Made by a program: the position numbers and the translations under genes. A DNA stretch of 64,000 nt. Origin: Oncomelania hupensis. Its lineage: Eukaryota > Mollusca > Gastropoda > Littorinimorpha > Pomatiopsidae. Shown here piece after piece: positions 53,312 to 63,290 of the stretch. The stretch spans positions 31,639,227-31,703,226 of the forward strand of contig CM072527.1 in assembly GCA_036898135.1 (NCBI GenBank). The letters run 5' to 3'. The notes below the pieces were generated by a model. It was not told the origin of the DNA and did not search any database. It saw nothing but the letters and a program-made list of their open reading frames with translations. How positions within the stretch are numbered: position 1 is the stretch's first letter; each line of letters opens with the position of its first letter.

Positions 53312-54074
53312 CAGGGCTGAGCTTTAACGTTCGCCAACTCGCCAATGGCCCCTAAAAATAGTGTGTGGCGAGCTCGATTTGGGGTACCATTCGCCCGGCT
53401 GGCGACTTGAAAATACCGCCAGTGGTAGAGATTCTGTACCTGTACACGGACTTTTGACTTGCAATGTAAAACAAAACACGCGCCAACCGCTTCTGCAGTC
53501 AGCACCGGAGACCCGTTCCGATGCATGCTAGGAAGTTAGGTAACGCTAGCAAAGCGAGGGATTTGCGAAGTAAAAATAGCCTTTTCTCGCGAGACTTTCT
53601 TCTTTCCTTCGCCGCGAAACGCTACTGCCCTGCGAGATCCTAGCCTTCTTGCTTCCTTGCGTGTATCGGAACGAGTCTCTGACTTCCTTGATGAGTCACG
53701 CGAGACCTGCCGTACTTTCGATATTCCCCATTCTCAGTCTTTTGTCAATCTCGAACGATGGCGCTTTGTAAGCGGTGTCTTGGAGCCTCCAGCCAAAAAA
53801 AAAAAAAGTCCGAAGAAGAAAAAAACACAGCAGAATAAGAAATACGAAGAAGAGAAACGAGATCAGAATAAATTATACAGTGCTTGTTTTAAAAAATGAA
53901 ACAGTGTTGTTGAAATTTATCTTGTTTATTAGCTGCAATAGTTATACAGTTTAAAAAAATGACCGTGCTTTCAATCAAGGGGTCTGGCAACCTGAGAAAT
54001 ATTTTGGCAACTTCAACTTCCCAGGTTAGGAGCCCGGCTGGCTCCTTAGCCTGGCTTGCTAAATCTCAGCCCTG
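53312..54074 (+). mobile_element. hAT-type element with 5-bp target duplication, 763 bp
   Basis: Ends cagggctgag and ctcagccctg, flanked by tggta on both sides. Inside, a Lys-rich open stretch (53758 onward, MALCKRCLGASSQ then a Lys-rich segment, with an early stop) may be the transposase N-terminus. No catalytic domain. Confidence 0.82.
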
Positions 54075-54527
54075 TGGTAGAGTGTATTTTACATGGGTTT
54101 TATATGTCTACTTGTATTTTACATGGATCTTATATTTCTACTTGTATTTCCTCATTTAAAAAAACCTCTTTTCTTGTTAGGAAAGTTTGTTCTTATTTGG
54201 TATTCCCAATTAGTTGTTCTCATTTGGTTATGTAATTATTCCTAATTGGTTATCCTTAGTTGGGGTGTTCCAAGTATAAACTGCCGAGTTCAATATAATT
54301 AGTTAATTCTTACTGTGGCTTTTGATGAGAGAAGACACTTTATCAGTGTTGATGTGGATCCAGAAGCTTGTATGGAAATTCCCATTATTTGACTGAGTAT
54401 ACAAAGTCATGGCAAGTGTGCAGAATGCAGATTGAGCCAGTGTCATATGTACCCTTCCTCAATTGTTCAACTTTTTTTCGTTCATTCTTCGTTCTACCTT
54501 TATCTTCCATTCTCTTTCGTTGGACAG

Positions 54528-54623
54528 GATGCGTTGGACAGACACAGCAAGGCTCTGGAGGAAAAGGATGCTATTGTACAGAGATTGCAAAAGTCCCTCT
54601 TGGAGAAAGAACGCATGCTGGAG
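54528..54623 (+). CDS. CDK5RAP2: Exon 21, residues 657-688
   Basis: Acceptor gttggacag, donor GAG|gtaaga, 96 nt, phase 0. It encodes DALDRHSKALEEKDAIVQRL and QKSLLEKERMLE, coiled coil. Confidence 0.94.
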
Positions 54624-55037
54624 GTAAGATCTGGATATTTTATTATGTGTTTTGAGGTAGGGAAAGGAACTCTTGTGTTCCCAATGAAGATTTTTCCTCT
54701 GTTTGTGTGGTGCGTGTGTGTGTTCTGCGCAAGTGCGTGCGTGTTGTAAGAGTGTGTGCGCGTGTGCATGGTAGGTTTGTTTGTAAGAATGAAGTTTTCT
54801 ACTCCCTGTTTGATTAAATGTTTACTGGAAAGGTTGACGTGAGTCTGACAAAATTTGTAGTGTATGAATGAATTTCTTATTGTACGCTTTGTACCGTTCA
54901 CGTTGGAGTTGTGCATGTGTGTTGACACTGGTAAAAGGGGTGTGGTTTAAGTGTGTGAACTTGTTGGTTGTTCTGCCTGCAGTTTGGGGAGTTGTTAGAT
55001 GTAGTCCACTTGCTGTCCTCTGCTGTTGTATAGTGTG

Positions 55038-55463
55038 CAGAGGTGCCAACCAGTACGGATTGACCGTATTTAATTCCAGCGAAGTGAATTAAATACGGAA
55101 ATACGGTAGCTTTTATAAAAATACGGAGGAAAAGTTGCCGATCGTTTATCTTTGCCAGCGGTGCTTCTGTACCGGTTTCTAGTCTCATAATAGTACTCCT
55201 GCACTCACTGAACGTCGCTGTGTTCAACAAGCTGATTTTCATGGCGATTTTAGAGTAAAACAAGTGTGGTTTTCAACAAGCTGATTTTTATCGTGATTTT
55301 AGAGGATTGAAAATAGCCTTCTGTTTCAGAGTGAAGCCTGTCGTTACTTTATAGTGTCATAGGCTAGATTTTGCGAGAAAAAAAAAATACTGACAAGTGT
55401 TAAAAAATACTGACAAACGGGTCCGGAAATACTGACAAGAAGATTAGGGTGTTGGCACCTCTG
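55038..55463. mobile_element. hAT-type MITE, CAGAGGTGCC family, 426 bp
   Basis: Second short copy, with the same ends as 52402-52826 and 19943-21330 and a perfect 6-bp target duplication, agtgtg (55032-55037, 55464-55469). Confidence 0.94.
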
Positions 55464-55657
55464 AGTGTGCTCCATATTGCATTGCCTTTCTTAATATGTA
55501 CAATATTTCCAATTAATTATTAGATGTGTGTTTGGTTGGTTTATGGTGTGTTTGTGCTTCATTTGTTTGTCATGGAATGTTAAGATAGTGTGCTGCAGGT
55601 CGTTTTTGCACTGGGATATTGTTTTGCCAGACACTATAGGGCAATGTTTGTGTGCAG

Positions 55658-55741
55658 GACTTGAACAACAAGACTCCAACAACAGACAAACAGCATCAAA
55701 AGCTACGGGCGCAGCTCAGAGAGAAAGAACTTCAGCTTCAG
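55658..55741 (+). CDS. CDK5RAP2: Exon 22, residues 689-716
   Basis: Acceptor gtgtgcag, donor CAG|gtcagt, 84 nt, phase 0. It encodes DLNNKTPTTDKQHQKLRAQL and REKELQLQ. The NNKTPTTDK part, with a TP site, is a likely non-helical break. Confidence 0.92.
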
Positions 55742-55756
55742 GTCAGTACTTCGTCG

Positions 55757-55905
55757 TACTCTGGTAGGCAAAATTCCTCAGACAACTGATGCCTGAAGAC
55801 CAACCAGTGTGGGAAGTAATATGTGTGCTCTTAAATACACCTCTATCTAGAGGGCAACAGGCTGATAGCCTACCATTCTGCCACTACTATACTACATTAT
55901 ACTAC
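55757..55905 (+). repeat. Dispersed repeat, copy 1 (paired with 61550)
   Basis: Shares ggtaggcaaaatt, gatgcctga, gtaat-tgtgtgctc and caggctgatagcctac-type blocks, in order, with 61550-61690. Class unknown. Confidence 0.7.
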
Positions 55906-56102
55906 TACTGCTACTACTGTACATTCATCTTTAACGATTCATTACCATTAACTCCAACAATAAACTATATAATTATTTATCAACAAACACACACACACGC
56001 ATGTGCACACTCAAGTGCACACAAACAAAACAACACAAAACTTTGAATAAGTATGACAAAATCAAGGAAATTAGGATGAGCCCAGAAAGTAAAAATGTAT
56101 CT

Positions 56103-56586
56103 CAGGCATGCCTACCGTTCCTGAATTTCCGGATTTAGTCCTGAAATTCCGAAAAAAATATGGCTGTTCCGTAAAATCCGTAAATTATTTTCGTGTTCCA
56201 GATATTTTAATTTTGACAAAGTTAAGATGCCATACGTAATTCTTTCTGATTTCTAGCTGTCCTTTGCGAAAACTAGGCCTAGCAGACGCTAATTTGCGTC
56301 GTAACTGAAGTCTCGCGAGATTTTTTTTAGTCGATTGCGCATGCACGGCTGTGTTTTCATCCGTTTTTAAAATGGCGAGTAAGAGAAAAGTCGCATCAGT
56401 TGTAGAAACTTCTACCAAGAAACGTTCGCTATGCTACAGAGTGGAGTGGATGCAAAAATACCCCTTCATTAAATGTAGACAGATTGACAAAAACATTTTT
56501 TTTTGCTTGTTCCGGAAATTTATTATTTGTTCCTGAAATTCACTTTTTGTGTTCCTGAAATTCGAAATTTGGGGTAGGCATGCCTG
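56103..56586 (+). mobile_element. hAT-type element, CAGGCATGCC family, 484 bp
   Basis: Ends caggcatgcctacc and ggtaggcatgcctg, flanked by a perfect 6-bp duplication, gtatct. An N-terminal transposase start, MASKRKVASVVETSTKKRSL then WMQKYPFIK, occurs at about 56371-56480, then the frame breaks. Confidence 0.9.
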
Positions 56587-56789
56587 GTATCTGCTGAAAA
56601 ATGCATTTGGACAAACAAAAGTTGGCAAAACAAAAAGAAGAAAAAGAAAGTAATATTTGACAAATGAGGAAAATATGAAAACATTTTCTTTGACTTTTGA
56701 GTTCATTAACAAACTATATATATTTTAGCGTGTATATAACATCCAGCGTTACTAGTTGGTTCACTTGCATACCTTTTTTTTTTGTTCAG

Positions 56790-56923
56790 GAGTTGGAGAC
56801 AAAGTGCGTACAGTCGTTGTGTGAGAAGGAGCAGGCTGCTCGCAAAGCACAAGCCCAGCTGCAAGAGAAGGAAGACGAAATCCAACATCTCTCGCGTAAA
56901 CAGCAAAAGGAATTGGCCAACAG
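56790..56923 (+). CDS. CDK5RAP2: Exon 23, residues 717-760
   Basis: Acceptor tttgttcag after a T-run, donor AG|gtaggc, ending in phase 2. It encodes ELETKCVQSLCEKEQAARKA, QAQLQEKEDEIQHLSRKQQK and ELAN, a long coiled coil. Confidence 0.94.
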
Positions 56924-56969
56924 GTAGGCACTCTCTTCTACATTTATTGTTGTTGTTTTGTTATTTGGT

Positions 56970-57160
56970 ATTATTATTTGGTATTATTATTATTATCATT
57001 ATTATTATTATGGACAATAACAAGTTTTTAAAAACCTTTTGTGTTGATAAAGAAGATCCAAAGGCGTTTTACTCTTAATTATTATTATTATTATTATTAT
57101 TGTTATTATTATTATTATTATTATTATTGTTATTATTATTATTACTATTGTGGTTGTTGT
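56970..57160. repeat. (ATT)n microsatellites
   Basis: Two ATT arrays (about 56970-57010 and 57075-57150) around a short spacer. Confidence 0.93.
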
Positions 57161-58880
57161 TGTTGCTGTTACTAAAAAACAAAAACAAACACAGTTTGAG
57201 ATTTGATAAAAATTGATGAATCATTGGGATATTAAATGACCAGACAGCACAATCCACTACTCAAGGTATAAGTCGCTGGAGAGGATTTTGACCCATGTGT
57301 TGCTTTCAGTACTCCTGCCAGTGTGGTGTTGACAGAAAATGGGAGAACTAATCAGTTGGTACAACCAAAACTCTCACCCTTCCTTCCCAACCATCATTAA
57401 ATAAAATAATTAATTAAAATAAATAAATACAAAATAACAATTAAAAAATCACAGAAGTGGAGTTTCACGGTTTAGCTTAGACAGGTACGATATGTGTTAC
57501 CGCATGACAAAACCCGGCTAAAGACGCCAGGATTGATTCGCTGCTACAGCCGTAAAACACTAAAAATAGGCTACCCCATCAATTTTAAGATTGTTGCCTC
57601 TTTGTCTTTATTTAAGACTTTTCTTTAATATCCCAAACGGATTTTGTTCAAAAATTACTAAAACATTGTTTATTTTGTTGATTTTGATAAGGGTGTTGAT
57701 CACACCTTGCTAAAACAATGGCACTAATTGACCTCCGATACCCCAACTTTTCTTGTCCGACTATGAAGGGAAATCCCCAATGTGGATTGATATATAACGT
57801 CTGGAGAGTTAAAAGTCCCTATTGCTACTACTTTTTGGTACATAAAAGTGTGTGGCGTATGAATTTTTCATGAAATTCCTTGTTCCGAAGCTTGCTTGTG
57901 ACACAAGTTGTGTTCGAATGTGTCTCTAGCCAGGTCGTGAAAAACTGAAGTGTTTCCTATAGATTTTCGACGATTTTTAGTTCAAAGTGAATTTTTTAAT
58001 GTAGATAAACTCATCATACATCTATTTCAAGTGTTTTCTTGCAATATTTATGTTGCATTTGTTAGAAACAATTTGTCAAAGTAAGTGACCGATTCTTCTT
58101 GGAAACCGGAAGTGATGGCTTCGTCTTCAGCGTCAATAGATGTGTCGTCTGCTAGAGTAGCTAGGGCCTTGAATCGACCCGGTTTTGCTTCTGAAGAGCT
58201 CCAAGACCTGCTTTCAGACTATTTTTATGATGGTGCCAGTGGGAACTGTGATGAGGATTATGATTCTGACGAGCCGAAGCTTGATCCCGTTAATAAACTA
58301 TACTGTTTGTTTTCATTCAATGATTCATGTTTCGTAGGCCTCTTCGCTATTGGCGTGTCTTTAATAATCCGTCATTCTACTTGCATAGATTTAGGTAAAG
58401 GTTGAAAAGGCGATATCAGTGAAAGAATTACAGTATGAGTGTGGAAAATATTTCAGTAGTATATTTTGTTGGGTGGAGGTGGGGTGGGGTGGTTGAAAAG
58501 GTAAGTAGTCTGGCCTGCATTCAATATTACTAGCATGACAAGTTGACTATGTTCTCAGTATTTATTATTGTTGGTTTGTCTGTTTTAGGAAATGAACATG
58601 AGGACTATTTACCAAATTACTAGTAATTAGTATTTGTTTTGATATTTGTGCTTATTTAAACTTTATAGAGCAAAATGACATGTTATTTTGATTTACACCT
58701 GTGACGCGACAGATTTATTCGACGTGCGGAAGGGAGTGGAGAATCGGGGAATTATTAAAGCTTGATTATTAGGATTGAAAACTACCTAATGAAACTTTTG
58801 TTTTCGGTTTGTAATCTTTGTTTGACTATTTGAACTGAGCTGATGTAGCTGCTTGCAATTAAACAAAAGATTACTTGACG
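57161..58880. other. Intron 23, mostly unassigned
   Basis: No clear element ends were found. At 58114-58290 an acidic open stretch (MASSSASIDVSSARVARALN, then ELQDLLSDYFYDG and DEDYDSDEPKLD) looks like the N-terminus of a piggyBac-like or other transposon protein. It is unproven. Confidence 0.4.
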
Positions 58881-58896
58881 GACGAGGGATTTAAGA

Positions 58897-58923
58897 GGGG
58901 GGGGGGGGGGGGGGGGGGGGGGG
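58897..58923. repeat. Poly-G run, 27 bases
   Basis: An uninterrupted run of about 27 G in intron 23. It could form a G-quadruplex and its length may be unreliable in the assembly. Confidence 0.95.
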
Positions 58924-59503
58924 CATTATGATAGGGTTTATTTTAGAAAAATGATTGATTCAGGCCATGTTCTTGATATATTATTATGTGTTTGAGTTAT
59001 TATAGACTTGCTAAACACTTGTTTGTTTTATTTCTAATATGTTTAAAAACACTATGCATTATGGATGGGTACAGAATAAAATTGTGCGTACTGTTTTAAT
59101 TTGTTTATGTTCAGTATTGTGTGAATGGTGTATAATGTGAATTTTCTCATCTTATCTCAACTCACTGCCATATTGCTGCCATCTTCCTGATTGTTTTGAT
59201 ACCAAATACATGCATGGGAAAATTCTGGTTGTGAAGTAATGATCATTTTACAATTCAAAACTTTGAAGGCAATTTCTGGAAATTAGCCCCCGAGAAAATA
59301 AAATATTTAAAAAAATCATAAAACATCAACCAATAAAGATAAAACAATTCTGTTTTTTGCATTTTGAAGATTATTTTTAGTACTTTGTTAATAAATAAAT
59401 AAGTAATTTTTCATATTTTGACACTTTAGCCTGGTTTTCTCATGCTGTAACACATATGTCGTTTGATTTTGCGCCGTTCAGAAAATGTCTTAATTATGAA
59501 CAG

Positions 59504-59657
59504 GGACCTGGAGCTGCAGGAGCTGGGCAACCAGCTGGCTCAGAAAGACTTACAGCTGCAGGCCTTGCAAGGCAGGATGGAGCTGGCGGAGCAGCAACAG
59601 CAAGAAGCCCTGCAGTCCATGCGACGCATGCTGGCTGAGAAAGACAAAACCATTCAG
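59504..59657 (+). CDS. CDK5RAP2: Exon 24, residues 761-812
   Basis: Acceptor atgaacag; the first G completes Arg from exon 23. It encodes DLELQELGNQLAQKDLQLQA, LQGRMELAEQQQQEALQSMR and RMLAEKDKTIQ. Donor CAG|gtcagc, phase 0. Confidence 0.94.
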
Positions 59658-59779
59658 GTCAGCTTTCAGTCCAAGCAAAAGCGGGCCATCATTGTTATTT
59701 TTCATTTAGCTCATATAGCTGCTGAAGGCAGAGGTCCAAATCCAGATGGAAACCAACACTAATTACAGTGGAATGTGAA

Positions 59780-59995
59780 CGACAAATACGCCTGTGTTAT
59801 GCGGTTATTTATCAATGGCTGATTCAGCCCCGATGCTTGAGTGTTGATAAGTGTAACTCGAATTCGTGTATCCATGCAGCCTGTTCACGCAGCAACATGG
59901 CAGGAGTCGTCGTATAAAGTTTTCCAACTTTATTCAGCAAACATCAACAACTGCATACAAGATCGCTTTCGAAAATCACTTTCAACAGGCATGGG
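59780..59995 (+). repeat. Dispersed repeat S3, copy 3
   Basis: Contains gcaacatggcaggagtcgtc, gttttccaactttattcagc and catcaacaactgcatacaag, in the same order as at 26955. Confidence 0.7.
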
Positions 59996-60157
59996 AATTG
60001 TACGCCCATTCGCTGCAAGCCTGTGCATGGTAATGGTTTGGTGGGCTTGGGTTAACTATGGTTTGACTGATGACAGTAGGTATTGTGGATTGCGTGTATT
60101 GTCTCAACCTCCCTAAATCATTGTACATTTATAGAAAGCACATTATTTTTGTGTTCT

Positions 60158-60243
60158 GGAAGCCTCCCCCTTCTCCCCCCCCCCTCCCCATCACTTCTTT
60201 TCCTCTCCTTCCCCACCCCTCCCCTCCTCCCTCTCCCACCAAG
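60158..60243. repeat. C/T-rich tract
   Basis: Low-complexity pyrimidine tract of about 85 bp in intron 24. Confidence 0.85.
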
Positions 60244-61139
60244 ACATTCTAGAAGCATTTCTGGATTGTTGGACAATTGGTATCAAATTTCGAGGAGTCA
60301 AGAAAAGAAATCCTTTTTCCTCAAAACAAGGGAAAAATATATGCGGCACAATGTTAACCAAACATGGAACATTTTCAAAACAAATCCAACAGGACAAATA
60401 TAAGACAATACAGGTATGAGATTTCTCCGTTAATTTTGAAGCCCCAAGGGTCATTTCTGAAATTCGCACAGAACCGGTGAGAAAATTGGGGAGGTAAGAA
60501 GGGAAGGGGGTGTTAGGTTTTCTTTTACGTTATCTTGAGCAGACGATTTTTATTCCCAAAGCATATTATCAAATTGCTCAAACAGAGGTTTTAATATCAA
60601 GCCATTTGAGAACAATGCTCTTAGTATTCGTTACGCTACCAGCTTCGACGTTTCTAAATGAACCGTTTGAGAATTCATGTTCTGGTATACATATACCTTC
60701 TTGTCATCATCAACATGCCGATTTGGAAATTAAAACTGAGGGACAAAGCTCTTGCGAGAGATTTCGACAAGAAAGGAAGTGTTGGAGTTGGAAGTGGGTG
60801 GAAGAGTCCGTGACACTTTCTTTGTGAACCCAACCTTGCACCACAAGTCTTTCCTTTCTATTATATGTTGGAGTTTAAAGAAGAAACTGTGACACCCAGA
60901 ATGAAGACGTAATGAAAAGAACAGGACGAGAACGGTGGATCCAATAGGATGCGAAGGTGAAGCTCTCTACATTCGAGGCAGGATAATTGTGATAAAAACA
61001 AACACCAAAACACCTAAACTAGAATATTTCGTGTAAATTGTTACACTTCATCAGCTACACACAAACAAAACGAAAAGAACACGATGGGAAAAATGACGTA
61101 AAGAACCATGACACATATGATGACGCAAAACAAGTCACA

Positions 61140-61142
<3 letters not shown>

Positions 61143-61190
<48 letters not shown>

Positions 61191-61211
61191 ATGTCTCTCG
61201 CTCTCTCTCTC
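61143..61211. repeat. (CT)n microsatellite
   Basis: About 25 CT units, then broken CT/TCGC sequence. Confidence 0.95.
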
Positions 61212-61327
61212 ACCACTTTATACACATACATTACTATCATCAGGAGTGAAGTTAACACCACAAACATATTAAGGTTCACAGCTATCAACAGAAGCAAGCC
61301 GCTAGCAAGAGTTAGTCATTGTTTATA

Positions 61328-61366
61328 GGGTCCAGCGGACTGTAAAGAGCCGAATCAGGACCACAG
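61328..61366 (-). repeat. 39-bp block, inverted copy of 18880-18918
   Basis: gggtccagcggactgtaaag and agccgaatcaggaccaca are the complement of 18880-18918 with one mismatch seen. Part of an unassigned dispersed repeat. Confidence 0.8.
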
Positions 61367-61549
61367 CGTTATCAAGAAGAGCACACTCACTTGTAAAACC
61401 AGCTATGCAGTCAGTCAGTCAAAAACATTTAGTCCGTCGGGAAAGTTCGTCTGTAACTGGTGTCGCCAGAATTTCTCTCTCCGCCTGCGTAACACCACAT
61501 CATCATGATGAAGGATTAGCGATCGAACAGTATTCCCTTACCCCACGTC

Positions 61550-61690
61550 ACTCTAGTAGGCAAAATTTGATGCCTGAAAGCCTGACAGTGTGACAAGTAA
61601 TGCGTGTGCTCACACATGCACGTTTACCTAGAAGGCAAAAGGCTGATAGCCTACGATGCCATCACTATTACACTATGCTATACTAGCAGT
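61550..61690 (+). repeat. Dispersed repeat, copy 2 (paired with 55757)
   Basis: Same block order as 55757-55905, including gtaggcaaaatt, gatgcctgaa and ggctgatagcctac. Confidence 0.7.
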
Positions 61691-61853
61691 GAGGGGATGC
61701 TGATGGCGTGATGTTGCCTACGATGCCATCACTATTACACTATGCTATACTAGCAGTGAGGGAATGCTGATGGCGTGATGTTGCCTACGATGCCATCACT
61801 ATTACACTATGCTATACTAGTAGTGAGGGAATGCTGATGGCATGATGTTGTGG
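61653..61853. repeat. 67-bp tandem triplication next to the exon 25 acceptor
   Basis: Three units start acgatgccatcac at 61653, 61720 and 61787. The third ends within the acceptor region of exon 25 (gttgtggacag). Confidence 0.94.
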
Positions 61854-61857
61854 ACAG

Positions 61858-62005
61858 GCGCTGGTGGACAGCGTGGAGGAGAAGGAACGGCTGTTGCGGA
61901 GGTCCCAGCAGAACCTGACCGAGGACGCCAAGACCCAGCTGGCTGAGATGGACACCCTGTTGTCCGAGAACTCCCGCCTCAAGCGAGTGCTCCGAGAGAA
62001 AGAAG
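61858..62005 (+). CDS. CDK5RAP2: Exon 25, residues 813-861, last exon seen
   Basis: Acceptor tgtggacag, 148 nt. It encodes ALVDSVEEKERLLRRSQQNL, TEDAKTQLAEMDTLLSENSR and LKRVLREKE, then G|gttggt in phase 1. The donor is only fair. No further exon of the gene was found before the window ends, so the rest lies downstream. Confidence 0.88.
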
Positions 62006-62386
62006 GTTGGTACTGGTGCTGCTTGATTGAGAAAGGAGGTGATAGGGTCAAGAGATATGAAGTAGAACAATGGCACAAACTGCATTTCTGTGGTCCGCTT
62101 TAGCACCTTGCTATGTTAAGTCTGAACTTTGACAGGATTATCTCCTATCCAAATCTCGCTTCAACATTAGTGGATTTAGATGCAGCATGTCCCTTGTTTA
62201 AATCCCACACCTACATTAGGGTTGATTGTTTGCCGGGGTTATTTACTGCTGCCCAAATGTCATTGCTCATTGCACACAAGAGAATTTGATATCACTTTAT
62301 AAGGGGACACATTTGACTTTGAAGGAACTTGGTAGATGGAATGTTCCACGTTTTTGGCAAAATTATCTCCAGTTTTGTCAAATCAT

Positions 62387-63208
62387 CTCCGGGAAGAAGT
62401 TGAGGCAGCAGTTCGATCGCTAAAGAAAGGGAAGTCAGCGGGAGTGGACAACATACCCGTGGAACTGCTACAAGCAGGAGGAGAAGCGATGATTGATGCC
62501 CTCACCATTATCTGTAACAAGATCTGGCAGAGTGGGGAGTGGCCTACACCATGGACCCAGTCGCTTGTCATCACTCTTCCCAAAAAAGGTAACCTTCAGG
62601 AGTGTGAAAATTACCGCACCATCAGCCTCATCAGCCATCCCAGCAAGGTCCTCCTGAAAATAATACTCAACAGGTTGAAACCCCAAGCTGAACAAATCAT
62701 AGCTGAAGCACAAGCAGGATTCAGGGCAGGTCGAAGTACCACTGAGCAGATTTTCAACCTCAGAATAATCTGTGAGAAATACCTAGAGCACCAACAACAT
62801 CTATATCATGTGTTCATAGACTTCAAGAAGGCGTTTGACCGAGTCTGGCATGCAGCTCTATGGGCAACAATGAAAGTGTACAACATCAGCCCTAAAATTA
62901 TTGAAGTCATCAAAAGCCTGTATGACAAGGCTACCAGTGCAGTCCTCCACAACAGCGCCATCGGGAACTGGTTCAGTACAACAATTGGTGTGCGTCAAGG
63001 ATGTCTACTCTCTCCAACACTCTTCAACATCTTCCTAGAGCGCATCATGTCAGATGCTCTTGCAGATCATGAAGGCACAGTCAGCATAGGGGTAGAGCAA
63101 TCTCCAATCTTCGTTTTGCGGATGACATTGATGGATTGGCTGGAGAGGAACAAGAACTTGAACAGCTGGTACAGAGGCTTGACACCACCTCCAGAGCTTA
63201 TGAAATAA
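62387..63208 (+). pseudogene. RT of RTE-like copy 3
   Basis: Contains LPKKGNLQECENYRTISLIS, AQAGFRAGRSTTEQIF, FIDFKKAFDRVWH and GVRQGCLLSPTLFN in one frame. One base is missing near 63090 relative to copy 1, so the FADD box (cttcgttttgcggatgacat in DNA) lies in another frame. A second small deletion near 63205-63235 shifts it again. Confidence 0.88.
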
Positions 63209-63290
63209 GTGCAGAGAAGACCAAAATGATGACAACAACACCAATGGCATCAACACGGACATCAAAGTCCAAGGCCAATCCCTCAACACA

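Larger units (their letters stand above)
7735..62005 (+). other. CDK5RAP2: Centrosomin/CDK5RAP2/myomegalin homologue gene, 25 coding exons seen, 3' part outside window
   Basis: The gene encodes a centrosomal and Golgi scaffold that binds and activates gamma-tubulin ring complexes. I joined 25 exons with GT-AG splice sites and consistent phases, totalling 2584 coding nt, or 861 residues plus one base. Residues 1-70 are low-complexity and Ser/Gly-rich. Residues about 73-142 form the CM1/Cnn_1N motif with KKENFSLKLRIYFLEERMQQ, whose Phe90 matches the Phe that CDK5RAP2 needs for gamma-TuRC binding. From about 120 onward the protein is nearly continuous Glu/Lys/Gln/Leu coiled coil. Vertebrate homologues reach roughly 1900-2400 residues, so half or more of the protein, including any C-terminal CM2 motif, lies downstream. 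The introns are full of transposons, mostly without effect on the exons. Single-copy orthology with both vertebrate paralogues is expected for an invertebrate but not shown here. Confidence 0.95.

Noticed and set aside
58085..58405. 106-codon frame in intron 23 as a host exon
   Set aside because: Acidic start resembles a transposon protein, lacks coiled-coil character, and fits no phase between exons 23 and 24, which already join correctly.
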